From contig JAFQUL010000200.1 of NCBI GenBank assembly GCA_017408535.1, forward strand, positions 1 through 11,406: a stretch of 11,406 nt of DNA, read 5' to 3'. The notes below the pieces were generated by a model that did not search any database, was not told the origin of the DNA, and saw only the letters and a program-made list of their open reading frames with translations. Source of the stretch: Clostridia bacterium (lineage in GTDB: Bacteria; Bacillota; Clostridia; Oscillospirales; CAG-272). Shown one piece after another: positions 1 to 6,400 of the stretch; within the stretch, counting starts at the first letter, position 1, and every line of letters begins with the position of its first letter. The translations under genes and the position numbers were made by a program.

Positions 1-2
1 CA

Positions 3-1412
3 GTTCCGTGGTTTATCATTCCGATACTGATGATCCCGGCAACTCTTTTCTACTGTGCTGTTACCGGATTTCCGCTTTCGGTGATGCGCGCGGGAATAAT
101 GCTCATCATCTTTTACATTTCCACCGTTGTGGGCAGAGAATATGATTCGCTTACCGCACTCTTTCTTTCAGCGGCAATCATCTGCGGAGTGTCTCCGGGA
201 GCGGTGTGGGATGCGGGACTTGCACTGTCCTTCTTTACCATGCTCAGTATAGTGGTGGTCAGTAACCCGCTTAATACTGTAATACATAAGATCCCGAAGA
301 TCAAAACTATTCCAAAGAAGATCCGTTTTCCTCTCATATCCTTTGTGTTCATTTTCACATCGGGTTTTTTCGCCGTTATATTCTCTCTTCCCATAATGTG
401 GCTGTATTTTTCCGAGATGTCTTTTATGGGAATAGTCCTGACGGCGGTGGTCTCACCTCTTGTGAATATTATTATAGTGCTCGGCATATTTGCTATGCTG
501 GTCAGCTTCATACCGGTTGTCGGATCGGCTGTGGCCGCCGCAGACATATTTGTCTGCACCGCCGTAACGGATATCTGCGGTTATATATCGAAGCTTAGAA
601 ATATCACCTTTTCTCTTGAGTATCCGGGTATGGGAATAATACTTGCGGTATTTTTCATCTCTATACTTTTTGTCCTTTTATTCATCAAACGCCGTCTGCT
701 GCTTACGTCATCGATATCTGTTGCTGCCCTGACTGCGCTGATCGTATGCATAACGGTAAACGGTAATGCCGATTCGAAATTTTCAAGAGCGGTCTACACC
801 TATGAAGGCAAAAACGAAACGCTTTCCGTTATCTCCGAGGGAAAAACAGCGGTGATTGATATGTCAAGCGGCGGCTACGGCATAATACGCAAAACAGTTC
901 ACACTCTTGAAAGTGAATATTCGACAGAAATAGAACGATACGTGATAACTCACTATCATTCGCGTCATATTTCTTCCTTTGATAAGCTGTCTGACAATGA
1001 GATAGTGCGCAGTCTGTGGCTCCCCGAGGTGAAAAACGGGGAAGAGGAGAAGATATTTTCAGAGCTTATGTCGATAGCGGAGGAAAAGGGCTGTGAGGTA
1101 CATCTCTACAGTACAGTTACCGATACTCCTACAGCTTTCGGTGAGACGGAGATCAACGTCCGCCGCGGAGAACTGTCCCGCTCGACCCATCCTACCTTTG
1201 CCGTAACCGTAGAGTGCGGAGAGGGGGAGGGGCTGGCATATTTGTCATCCTCTTTCTGGGAGAGTAACCCCTCGTACACCGGGGATATCAAAAACGGTGA
1301 TTATCAGGTAATACTCGGTCATCACGGCCCGGTGGTAAAGGAAAGTGTAAAAATTGATTTTATCGACACCTCGCATAGCGACGTGTTAAGATATCCTTTC
1401 AAAACGAAGTGA
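3..1412 (+). CDS. comEC: ComEC/Rec2 DNA-uptake channel protein, C-terminal part (5' end outside window)
   Basis: The reading frame is open from the left edge, so the ATG at 30 is internal and the true start lies upstream. The visible part begins in the membrane-spanning Competence domain: the stretch GFPLSVMRAGIML matches the conserved ComEC region, and several hydrophobic segments follow to about base 760. A soluble C-terminal region follows, with the layout of the metallo-beta-lactamase-like domain of ComEC: a predicted strand, THYHSRH at 948-968, and LGHHGP at 1314-1331. In the family ComEC forms the inner-membrane channel for single-stranded DNA in transformation, and the C-terminal domain is thought to degrade the other strand. 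Here the usual HxHxDH reads HYHSRH and the usual TGD or SGD motif is not visible, so the domain may be inactive. No clear terminator follows; the next promoter starts 32 bases after the stop. Confidence 0.85.
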   Translation, partial: VPWFIIPILMIPATLFYCAVTGFPLSVMRAGIMLIIFYISTVVGREYDSLTALFLSAAIICGVSPGAVWDAGLALSFFTMLSIVVVSNPLNTVIHKIPKIKTIPKKIRFPLISFVFIFTSGFFAVIFSLPIMWLYFSEMSFMGIVLTAVVSPLVNIIIVLGIFAMLVSFIPVVGSAVAAADIFVCTAVTDICGYISKLRNITFSLEYPGMGIILAVFFISILFVLLFIKRRLLLTSSISVAALTALIVCITVNGNADSKFSRAVYTYEGKNETLSVISEGKTAVIDMSSGGYGIIRKTVHTLESEYSTEIERYVITHYHSRHISSFDKLSDNEIVRSLWLPEVKNGEEEKIFSELMSIAEEKGCEVHLYSTVTDTPTAFGETEINVRRGELSRSTHPTFAVTVECGEGEGLAYLSSSFWESNPSYTGDIKNGDYQVILGHHGPVVKESVKIDFIDTSHSDVLRYPFKTK

Positions 1413-1444
1413 ACAGAACAAGCCGGAAAAGCGATCCTTATCGG

Positions 1445-1473
1445 TTGACTTTGGCGCTTTGTATTGGTATAAT
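1445..1473 (+). promoter_or_regulatory. SigA-type promoter for the hydrolase-like gene and wecB
   Basis: The -35 box TTGACT (1445-1450) and the -10 box TATAAT (1468-1473) are separated by exactly 17 bases, near-perfect SigA consensus. Transcription should begin near 1480, giving a leader of about 70 bases before the ATG at 1551. The promoter lies just after the comEC stop, so the downstream genes are probably not dependent on comEC transcription. Confidence 0.8.
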
Positions 1474-1510
1474 TATAGTAATACAGCAATTCCCCCGGAC
1501 TCGGGTCATT

Positions 1511-1539
1511 ACCTGTTATCCTTTCGATAATAGGTTATC
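1511..1539 (+). promoter_or_regulatory. Leader stem-loop just upstream of the ribosome binding site
   Basis: ACCTGTTATC (1511-1520) can pair over ten positions, one of them a G-U wobble, with GATAATAGGT (1526-1535) around the loop CTTTC. A competing smaller hairpin is possible because the GATAA at 1526-1530 can pair instead with TTATC at 1535-1539. The Shine-Dalgarno AGGAG follows at 1540-1544. The structure lies within the transcript predicted from the promoter at 1445-1473. It could stabilise the mRNA 5' end or affect ribosome access; neither is shown. Confidence 0.5.
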
Positions 1540-1550
1540 AGGAGATTAAA

Positions 1551-3608
1551 ATGAGAATATACGTAAAAAACGAGCTTAAGGGCATCACAGCTGAGTATGC
1601 GGCGGTGGAGCTTGCAAGATTTCTTCCGCTTGTAAACGGTATTGAGGCAGTAGAAAACGCACAGGATGCGGATATGGTATTCGAGCTGTCAACAGACGGC
1701 AGAATGGCAGATTATTCATATTCCGTCAAGGGTGACGGCCGTACTGTCAGGCTGCTTGGTAAAACAGAGAACGAGGTTCTTCTCGCAGTATATCTCGCTC
1801 TTGAGAAAATGGGTGTTTTCTTTGATACCGAGGGCAGTCATACCGCTATTACAGGTACAGATATAACCGCTGTAAAGAATATTGACGTGACAGTCCGCCC
1901 GGTTGTACGTCTTCGCGGTATCAGACAGCATATAAACTTCCCGATGGACATTTCCTCTTACCGCATCGAGGATGCAAAGGAATACATAAGAGATCTTGCC
2001 AGAATGCGTATGAATGCAATTACCTTCCACAGCTACAACGGTATGTGGCATGACAACCCCGGTCATTTCTTCTACGGTAAGACCTTCCCCATTCCCGAGC
2101 ATAAGGCCATTCGTCCTTTGGTTGAGGGTGACAGGATATTCGTCAGCCCTGAGTGCGAAAAGTATCTTGGGGATGAAAGTGCTGTTGCTGAATTTGCAAA
2201 AGACTTTCTCAGTCAGCTTATCGACACAGCCAAGGAAGCGGGCATGAGGGTTACTCTTTCTCTTGAGCCTACAGACAACGTAAAGATGTTTGCGGATGCT
2301 CTCAGCTATTATCCTAATATAGACGAACTTGAGATAATTACTCCCGAGTACGGTGTTTTTGCAGATGCTGAGGAAAGCTACAGCCAGGTCCTTGACCGTG
2401 CGGTGGAGCTTTTCGGTGATAGGATACTTGATGAAAAGGGCAGACTTCCCGGCCTCGATCCCGACGGAGTCGTTCCTCCTAAGATCTGGGATACCATGCG
2501 CTCTCTTTCTGAGGCTATTTATCTTTACGAGCACAGAAACGAGATCTTCTTCGAGGGACGTGAGATACCGATCCGTATCGGTCTCTATGTGCTTTGCCGC
2601 GGCTCTCTTTATATAGCCAAGCGTATTATGGATAAATGTCTGCCCGAGGATATGGTACGCACATATCTTCCCGCACACGGAACAGAGGCGGTAGTCGATA
2701 CTCTTAAGTTTATGGAGTTCGAGCCCTCTGACTTTGATAAGACCGTCGTTCACTCCTGGATAGAGTTTGACGGAAATATGTATATCCAGCAGAACTCTGC
2801 GGCGGCGGTAATGCATACCGTTGACTATCTCAGAGATTTCAGCGGTGCGGATTCCGTTCACGCAGTTTACTTTAACCATTGGCGTACCTCTGAGAACCGA
2901 CTTCCCATCTCCTACAGTGCGGCGGCAACAGAGAGCGGTATTTCTCTTGACGATTATCTTACGCTTGCTGCAGAGCGCTTCGGCTTTGATACCGTTCAGC
3001 TTAAAAAGACGGTGGCTGCGGCAGGCGAGCTTGATACCTATTGCCGTGACAATCTCTTTAACATCGGCTTCTGCTTCCTTGATTGCTGGACTATGCACAA
3101 GGGCATCGGCTGGACCGATAACTGGCAGGTGGAAAGTCTTGCGGCGGCGTCTGCAGAGTCGAGGAGACTCAGCGGTGAATTTCTCCGCTGTATCACCGAC
3201 ACCACTACAGAGGACGGATGTGCATACGCAGAGCTCTGCGCTAACCGTTACCTCTCTACCGTGCATCACCTCGGTCTTATCGGAGAGATACTTAAGATAA
3301 GGGATATCTGCGGTAAGAACAACGAGGGTCTTACCGAGGAGCAGAAGGACGGTGTGAGAGGTGCAATAGCCGGCGCTGCGGTGCATTTTGAAAAGTATAT
3401 CGGTGAATATACCCTTATGATGCCTGACAGAGGCTGTGAGGGGCTTATCGTTGACTATTACAAAACAATGAGAGGTTATTTTGCTCATCTTCGTAAATAC
3501 TATCTTGGTGAGAGTGAGGAGGATATGATCGCAGATAACGGCGACTACGCTCCCCCTCCGCCCGATTCCAGTTCTGCTAAGGAATCCTCGGCTGATAAAA
3601 ACCTCTGA
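1551..3608 (+). CDS. Putative cytoplasmic glycoside hydrolase-like protein (GH20/GH67-type N-domain plus TIM-barrel-like core), family unassigned
   Basis: This 685-residue protein starts at an ATG six bases after AGGAG (1540-1544). Residues 1-115 resemble the small alpha/beta domain found before the barrel in hexosaminidase and alpha-glucuronidase families, including the EYAAVELARFLPLVNG helix. From about 118 (RLRGIRQHINFP) to about 455, alternating strand and helix blocks suggest a TIM barrel; RMRMNAITFHSYNGMWHD (151-168), SLEP (237-240), HSWIEFDGN (401-409) and YFNHWRTSENRLP (440-452) stand out. Glu239, Glu404 and Asp407 are candidate acidic catalytic residues, unproven. Residues 460-655 look helical, and the tail is rich in Pro, Ser and acidic residues. 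I see no signal peptide or membrane segment, so it should act inside the cell. wecB follows after 19 bases, suggesting a link to amino-sugar or envelope-glycan metabolism (inference). The substrate is unknown, and a non-enzymatic role is possible. Confidence 0.6.
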   Translation: MRIYVKNELKGITAEYAAVELARFLPLVNGIEAVENAQDADMVFELSTDGRMADYSYSVKGDGRTVRLLGKTENEVLLAVYLALEKMGVFFDTEGSHTAITGTDITAVKNIDVTVRPVVRLRGIRQHINFPMDISSYRIEDAKEYIRDLARMRMNAITFHSYNGMWHDNPGHFFYGKTFPIPEHKAIRPLVEGDRIFVSPECEKYLGDESAVAEFAKDFLSQLIDTAKEAGMRVTLSLEPTDNVKMFADALSYYPNIDELEIITPEYGVFADAEESYSQVLDRAVELFGDRILDEKGRLPGLDPDGVVPPKIWDTMRSLSEAIYLYEHRNEIFFEGREIPIRIGLYVLCRGSLYIAKRIMDKCLPEDMVRTYLPAHGTEAVVDTLKFMEFEPSDFDKTVVHSWIEFDGNMYIQQNSAAAVMHTVDYLRDFSGADSVHAVYFNHWRTSENRLPISYSAAATESGISLDDYLTLAAERFGFDTVQLKKTVAAAGELDTYCRDNLFNIGFCFLDCWTMHKGIGWTDNWQVESLAAASAESRRLSGEFLRCITDTTTEDGCAYAELCANRYLSTVHHLGLIGEILKIRDICGKNNEGLTEEQKDGVRGAIAGAAVHFEKYIGEYTLMMPDRGCEGLIVDYYKTMRGYFAHLRKYYLGESEEDMIADNGDYAPPPPDSSSAKESSADKNL

Positions 3609-3627
3609 TCCGGAGAATAAAAAGAAA

Positions 3628-4722
3628 ATGAAAAAAATAATGCTGGTATTCGGGACCCGTCCCGAAGCCATAAAGATGTGTCCTTTGGTAAACGAGCTCA
3701 AGTCCAGAAAGGACGCAGAGATAACAGTATGCGTTACCGGTCAGCACCGCCAGATGCTTGATCGTGTTCTTGAGGCCTTTGGCGTAGTACCCGACTATGA
3801 CCTGTCTATCATGAAGGATCGTCAGACGCTCTTTGACGTGACAACCGGTATTCTGAACAGTATCGGCGACGTTTTGAAGGCTGTCTCTCCCGACGTTGTC
3901 CTTGTTCACGGAGACACCTCCACTACCTTCGTTACAGCCCTTGCCTGCTACTATATGCAGATCCCGGTGGGACACGTTGAAGCGGGACTGAGAACATACA
4001 ATATCTACTCACCTTTTCCCGAGGAATTTAACCGCCAGGGTGTGGGTATAATCGCAAAATACAATTTCTCTCCCACCGCTCTTGCAAGAGAAAATCTTCT
4101 CAGAGAAGGAAAGGACGAGAGCAGTATTTTCGTAACCGGCAACACCGCAATAGATGCTCTCAGAACTATCGTAAAGGACGAGTATTCCCACCCTGAGCTT
4201 GACTGGGCATCTGACAGCAGACTCATTCTGATAACCGCTCACAGACGTGAGAATCTGGGTGAGCCTATGCACAGTATGTTCCGTGCTATCAGAAGGATCA
4301 TTGACGAGACTCCCGATGTTAAGGCGATCTATCCCATCCATATGAACCCCGCAGTAAGAGAAGCTGCGGCTGAGGAGCTGGGCGGCTGTGAACGTATCAG
4401 GATAATAGAACCTCTTGACGTTCTCGATTTCCATAATTTCCTTGCCCGCAGCTATATGATCTTAACCGACAGCGGCGGAATACAGGAGGAGGCACCCTCT
4501 CTCGGAAAGCCTGTACTGGTCATGAGGGACACAACAGAGCGACCTGAGGGCATTGCCGCAGGTACTCTCAAGCTGGTGGGAACTGACGAAAAGGTAATAT
4601 ACGACAATTTCCGTCTGCTTCTTGATTCAAAGTCAGAATACGAAAAAATGAGCCGCGCCGCAAATCCTTACGGTGACGGTCATGCCTGTGAGAGAATAGC
4701 GGATATTCTTCTGTCAAAATAG
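3628..4722 (+). CDS. wecB: UDP-N-acetylglucosamine 2-epimerase (non-hydrolysing)
   Basis: This 364-residue cytoplasmic enzyme interconverts UDP-GlcNAc and UDP-ManNAc, the precursor of ManNAc-containing wall polysaccharides and teichoic-acid linkage units. The length is normal for WecB/MnaA. Family motifs appear in order: FGTRPEAIKM (8-17), TGQHRQML (37-44), HGDTSTT (94-100), HVEAGLRT (116-123), PEEFNRQ (131-137), TAHRRENLG (203-211), HMNP (238-241) and DSGGIQEEAPSLGKPVLVMR (281-300). Asp96, Glu118, Glu132/133 and His205 correspond to the residues considered catalytic or substrate-binding in E. coli WecB. GGAG at 3612-3615 is 12 bases before the ATG, a somewhat long spacing; the start is supported by the N-terminal MKKIMLVFGTRPE. 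It lies 19 bases after the hydrolase-like gene, has no promoter of its own that I can see, and is followed by a strong terminator, so the two genes probably form one operon. Confidence 0.95.
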   Translation: MKKIMLVFGTRPEAIKMCPLVNELKSRKDAEITVCVTGQHRQMLDRVLEAFGVVPDYDLSIMKDRQTLFDVTTGILNSIGDVLKAVSPDVVLVHGDTSTTFVTALACYYMQIPVGHVEAGLRTYNIYSPFPEEFNRQGVGIIAKYNFSPTALARENLLREGKDESSIFVTGNTAIDALRTIVKDEYSHPELDWASDSRLILITAHRRENLGEPMHSMFRAIRRIIDETPDVKAIYPIHMNPAVREAAAEELGGCERIRIIEPLDVLDFHNFLARSYMILTDSGGIQEEAPSLGKPVLVMRDTTERPEGIAAGTLKLVGTDEKVIYDNFRLLLDSKSEYEKMSRAANPYGDGHACERIADILLSK

Positions 4723-4735
4723 AAATACGTGATAG

Positions 4736-4784
4736 AAAAACGTGGAGAGAGATCACTCTGAAGTGTTCACTCTCCACGTTTTTT
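4736..4784 (+). terminator. Rho-independent terminator after wecB
   Basis: CGTGGAGAG (4741-4749) pairs perfectly with CTCTCCACG (4770-4778); an inner CACT/AGTG pairing closes the loop CTGA, and six T residues follow (4779-4784). The A run at 4736-4740 mirrors the T run, so the structure could also terminate transcription from the other direction. It begins 13 bases after the wecB stop. Confidence 0.9.
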
Positions 4785-4833
4785 GCATATAAATCGGACC
4801 TCTTGAATAGTATTTATCACATACAGGATTACT

Positions 4834-4898
4834 CAAATTCAAAAAAGTAAAAATTTATACATTTTTTTGAATAAATATATCAAAACCACTTGAATTTG
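4834..4898 (+). repeat. Nested inverted repeats in AT-rich intergenic region
   Basis: The 180 bases between the wecB terminator and the next ATG hold no gene. CAAATTCAA (4834-4842) is the exact reverse complement of TTGAATTTG (4890-4898), whose first six bases form the -35 box of the next promoter. Inside it, ATTCAAAAAA (4837-4846) is the reverse complement of TTTTTTGAAT (4863-4872). The arms are AT-rich, so chance is possible, but the overlap with the -35 box would fit an operator. Confidence 0.4.
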
Positions 4899-4918
4899 TG
4901 TTTTTTGTGTGATAGAAT
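4890..4918 (+). promoter_or_regulatory. SigA-type promoter for the small membrane protein gene
   Basis: The -35 box TTGAAT (4890-4895) and the -10 box TAGAAT (4913-4918) are 17 bases apart, and TGA directly before the -10 makes an extended -10 element. Transcription would start near 4925. A full-strength AGGAGG (4951-4956) follows, eight bases before the ATG at 4965. Confidence 0.7.
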
Positions 4919-4964
4919 AGTGAAGAAATAACACGTAAGTGTAATCTATCAGGAGGATTTTGTA

Positions 4965-5350
4965 ATGAACAACATTCCTAACATTCCTAACATTCCTATG
5001 AAGCCCAGTACCGACGGTGGCAAGACTAAGTCCATTATTTCTCTTGTTTGCGGTATCGCCAGCATCGTATTCGGTCTTCTCAGCACAGTTATTCCCTTCG
5101 GTTTCATCATCATTCTTGCTACTGCTATTGTTGGTCTCGTAATGGGCATCAGCGGTCGTGGCGATTCCATTAAGGCAACCGGTAAGGCTTCCGGCCTTGC
5201 TACCGCCGGCTTCGTTGTAGCATCATCGGCCTTTGCCTTTCTCCCATCTTCACTATCTGCAGCATCTGCAGCACCTGCACCTTCTGTGCAGCTCAGTCTG
5301 CAGCAAATGAGCTTAACGACCTTCTTGGTGAGCTCGGCAACCTCTATTAA
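4965..5350 (+). CDS. Small DUF4190-like membrane protein, apparently frameshifted near base 5220
   Basis: Translation starts at 4965 after AGGAGG. The first 85 residues comprise an Asn-Ile-Pro repeat, a polar linker, two hydrophobic segments (about 24-39 and 43-62), then a polar loop and GLATAGFVV. This is the usual plan of small DUF4190-like membrane proteins of unknown function. From about 5220 the frame turns into Ser/Ala-rich sequence running to 5414, through the terminator at 5367-5392. In the frame offset by one base, the text continues naturally as IIGLCLSPIFTICSICSTC and then ends ELNDLLGELGNLY, stopping at 5348-5350. Restoring one G beside the G at 5220 would give FVVGIIGL and an intact protein of about 128 residues. 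No slippery heptamer is visible, so I read this as a one-base deletion or a sequencing error. Function unknown. Confidence 0.7.
4971..4997 (+). repeat. Three tandem 9-base units at the gene's 5' end
   Basis: AACATTCCT occurs three times without interruption and encodes Asn-Ile-Pro three times at the N-terminus of the small membrane protein. Units of a whole number of codons can change copy number without disturbing the frame. Confidence 0.85.
5255..5281 (+). repeat. Tandem 9-base units encoding a cysteine ladder
   Basis: ATCTGCAGC occurs twice (5255-5263, 5264-5272), followed by the related ACCTGCACC (5273-5281). In the corrected frame the units encode Ile-Cys-Ser, Ile-Cys-Ser and Thr-Cys-Thr, part of a CxxCxxCxxC series that ends with the Cys codon at 5285-5287. 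Confidence 0.7.
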
Positions 5351-5366
5351 TTTATTTGAGAGTGTG

Positions 5367-5392
5367 AAGCGCCACAGTACTGTGGCGCTTTT
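5367..5392 (+). terminator. Terminator after the small membrane protein gene
   Basis: AAGCGCCACAG (5367-5377) and CTGTGGCGCTT (5380-5390) form a perfect 11-pair stem with a two-base TA centre, followed by only two more T residues. The short T tract means some read-through into the Lgt-family gene is likely. It starts 16 bases after the corrected stop at 5350, which supports that stop. Confidence 0.75.
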
Positions 5393-5420
5393 CTCATATA
5401 GCAACGAAAGTTAGATTTTG

Positions 5421-5440
5421 CTGCCGAAAAACGGCGGCAG
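5421..5440 (+). promoter_or_regulatory. Small hairpin directly before the lgt ribosome binding site
   Basis: CTGCCG (5421-5426) can pair with CGGCAG (5435-5440), and GCCG (5423-5426) can alternatively pair with CGGC (5432-5435) across five A residues. AGGAG begins three bases later. It has no T tract, so it is not a terminator; a role in translation or mRNA stability is possible but unproven. Confidence 0.35.
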
Positions 5441-5452
5441 TCAGGAGTTATA

Positions 5453-6262
5453 ATGTTTCCCTTTTTAGAAATATTCGGGCGTTCTTTTCCCATGTATGGA
5501 ATAATGGCCGGTATTGGCGCATTTGCCGCAGGCTTTCTCGCCTGTTTCCTTATCCGCCGCCGGAAAATGAACGATAACGATATGCTGATCGTTCTTCTGT
5601 TTGTTGCCCTCGGGGTTGTGGTCGGAGGAACGCTGCTTTACGCTATAACAAATGCAAGATATTTCCCGGTACTGTTTAAGGTGAAAAACTTTGAGCAGCT
5701 CATAGCTGTACTTTCTCGTATATTCGGCGGCTCGGTATTTTACGGCGGTCTTATCGGCGGAACTCTCGTGGGTGTTCTTGCGGTAAAAATAAAAAAGCTT
5801 CCGCTGAAAATATATGCAGATATTATTGCGGTCATCATTCCGCTGTTTCATGCTTTTGCAAGGGTTGGCTGCTTCCTTGGAGGCTGCTGTTACGGTATTG
5901 AAAGCAAGTTCGGCTTTACCGCTCACGGTAACGAAATATCTCCGTTTGTAAATGACGTTTCAAGATTCCCGGTCCAGCTTCTTGAGTCATCTCTCAATCT
6001 TGTGATATTCGCTGTTTTGCTCATCCTCTATAAGAGGTCTCTTTCCGGCGGATTTCTTGCGGGTAAGCTGTTATTCTGTTATCTTTTTATGTACTCGATT
6101 GTTAGATTCTTCGACGAATTTTTAAGAGGAGATGCCGTCCGTGGTTTTATCTTCGGTCTGTCGACCTCGCAGTTTATCAGCGTGATACTGTTTACTGTAT
6201 CTGTTGTTACAATGACTGTACTTGCCGTTAGGTATAAAAAGCAAAAAAATACGGCTGAATAA
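5453..6262 (+). CDS. lgt: Lgt-family prolipoprotein diacylglyceryl transferase (variant motif type)
   Basis: This 269-residue, very hydrophobic protein has the length and motif order of Lgt, which transfers diacylglycerol from phosphatidylglycerol to the lipobox cysteine of prolipoproteins at the membrane. Visible motifs: MYGIMAGIG near residue 14, GGSVFYGGLIGG (92-103), HAFARVGCFLGGCCYG (133-148), RFPVQLLES (171-179) and RFFDEFLRGD (218-227). Against E. coli Lgt, the HGGLIG histidine (His103) is Tyr97 and the asparagine of GRxGNF (Asn146) is Cys140, while the arginines corresponding to Arg143 and Arg239 appear kept (Arg137, Arg218). This GCFLGGCCYG form is, from memory, common in anaerobes annotated as Lgt, but it may be a paralogue with another substrate. 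AGGAG at 5443-5447 is five bases before the ATG. I see no convincing promoter between the preceding terminator and the gene. Confidence 0.8.
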   Translation: MFPFLEIFGRSFPMYGIMAGIGAFAAGFLACFLIRRRKMNDNDMLIVLLFVALGVVVGGTLLYAITNARYFPVLFKVKNFEQLIAVLSRIFGGSVFYGGLIGGTLVGVLAVKIKKLPLKIYADIIAVIIPLFHAFARVGCFLGGCCYGIESKFGFTAHGNEISPFVNDVSRFPVQLLESSLNLVIFAVLLILYKRSLSGGFLAGKLLFCYLFMYSIVRFFDEFLRGDAVRGFIFGLSTSQFISVILFTVSVVTMTVLAVRYKKQKNTAE

Positions 6263-6280
6263 AAACCGGTAAATAACCAT

Positions 6281-6311
6281 CAGGGTGACCTTCGGGTCCC
6301 CCTGTTTTTTT
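6281..6311 (+). terminator. Terminator after lgt with a UUCG tetraloop
   Basis: CAGGGTGACC (6281-6290) pairs with GGTCCCCCTG (6295-6304) with one T/C mismatch, around the loop TTCG closed by C-G, the very stable C(UUCG)G form. Seven T residues follow (6305-6311). It lies 18 bases after the lgt stop. Confidence 0.95.
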
Positions 6312-6352
6312 GTTTGACCGGATGTATATGACGTCACTGTGCCGTCTCCTAC

Positions 6353-6381
6353 TTGACATCGGGTTATATTTTTTATATAAT
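6353..6381 (+). promoter_or_regulatory. Perfect-consensus SigA promoter for purD
   Basis: TTGACA (6353-6358) and TATAAT (6376-6381) match both consensus boxes exactly and are 17 bases apart. Transcription should begin near 6388, leaving a leader of about 50 bases. That is too short for a purine riboswitch, and I see no B. subtilis-type PurR box. The 8-base palindrome TGACGTCA (6329-6336) lies 16 bases upstream of the -35 box. Confidence 0.85.
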
Positions 6382-6400
6382 AATATGTATATATAATAAT

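Noticed and set aside
1428..1460. Possible comEC terminator formed by AAAGCG and CGCTTT
   Set aside because: The stem is only six pairs with a large loop and no T run, and it overlaps the promoter at 1445-1473.
1716..3701. A 661-codon open frame on the minus strand opposite the hydrolase-like gene
   Set aside because: It is in exact codon register with the + strand gene, so it only reflects the absence of TTA, CTA and TCA codons there (codon bias). Its translation is rich in Cys, His and Arg, shows no domain order, and it has no evident promoter or ribosome binding site.
5351..5414. The last 21 residues of the small membrane protein in the uncorrected frame
   Set aside because: They are encoded by the terminator hairpin and its flanks, do not look like the family, and follow a probable frameshift.
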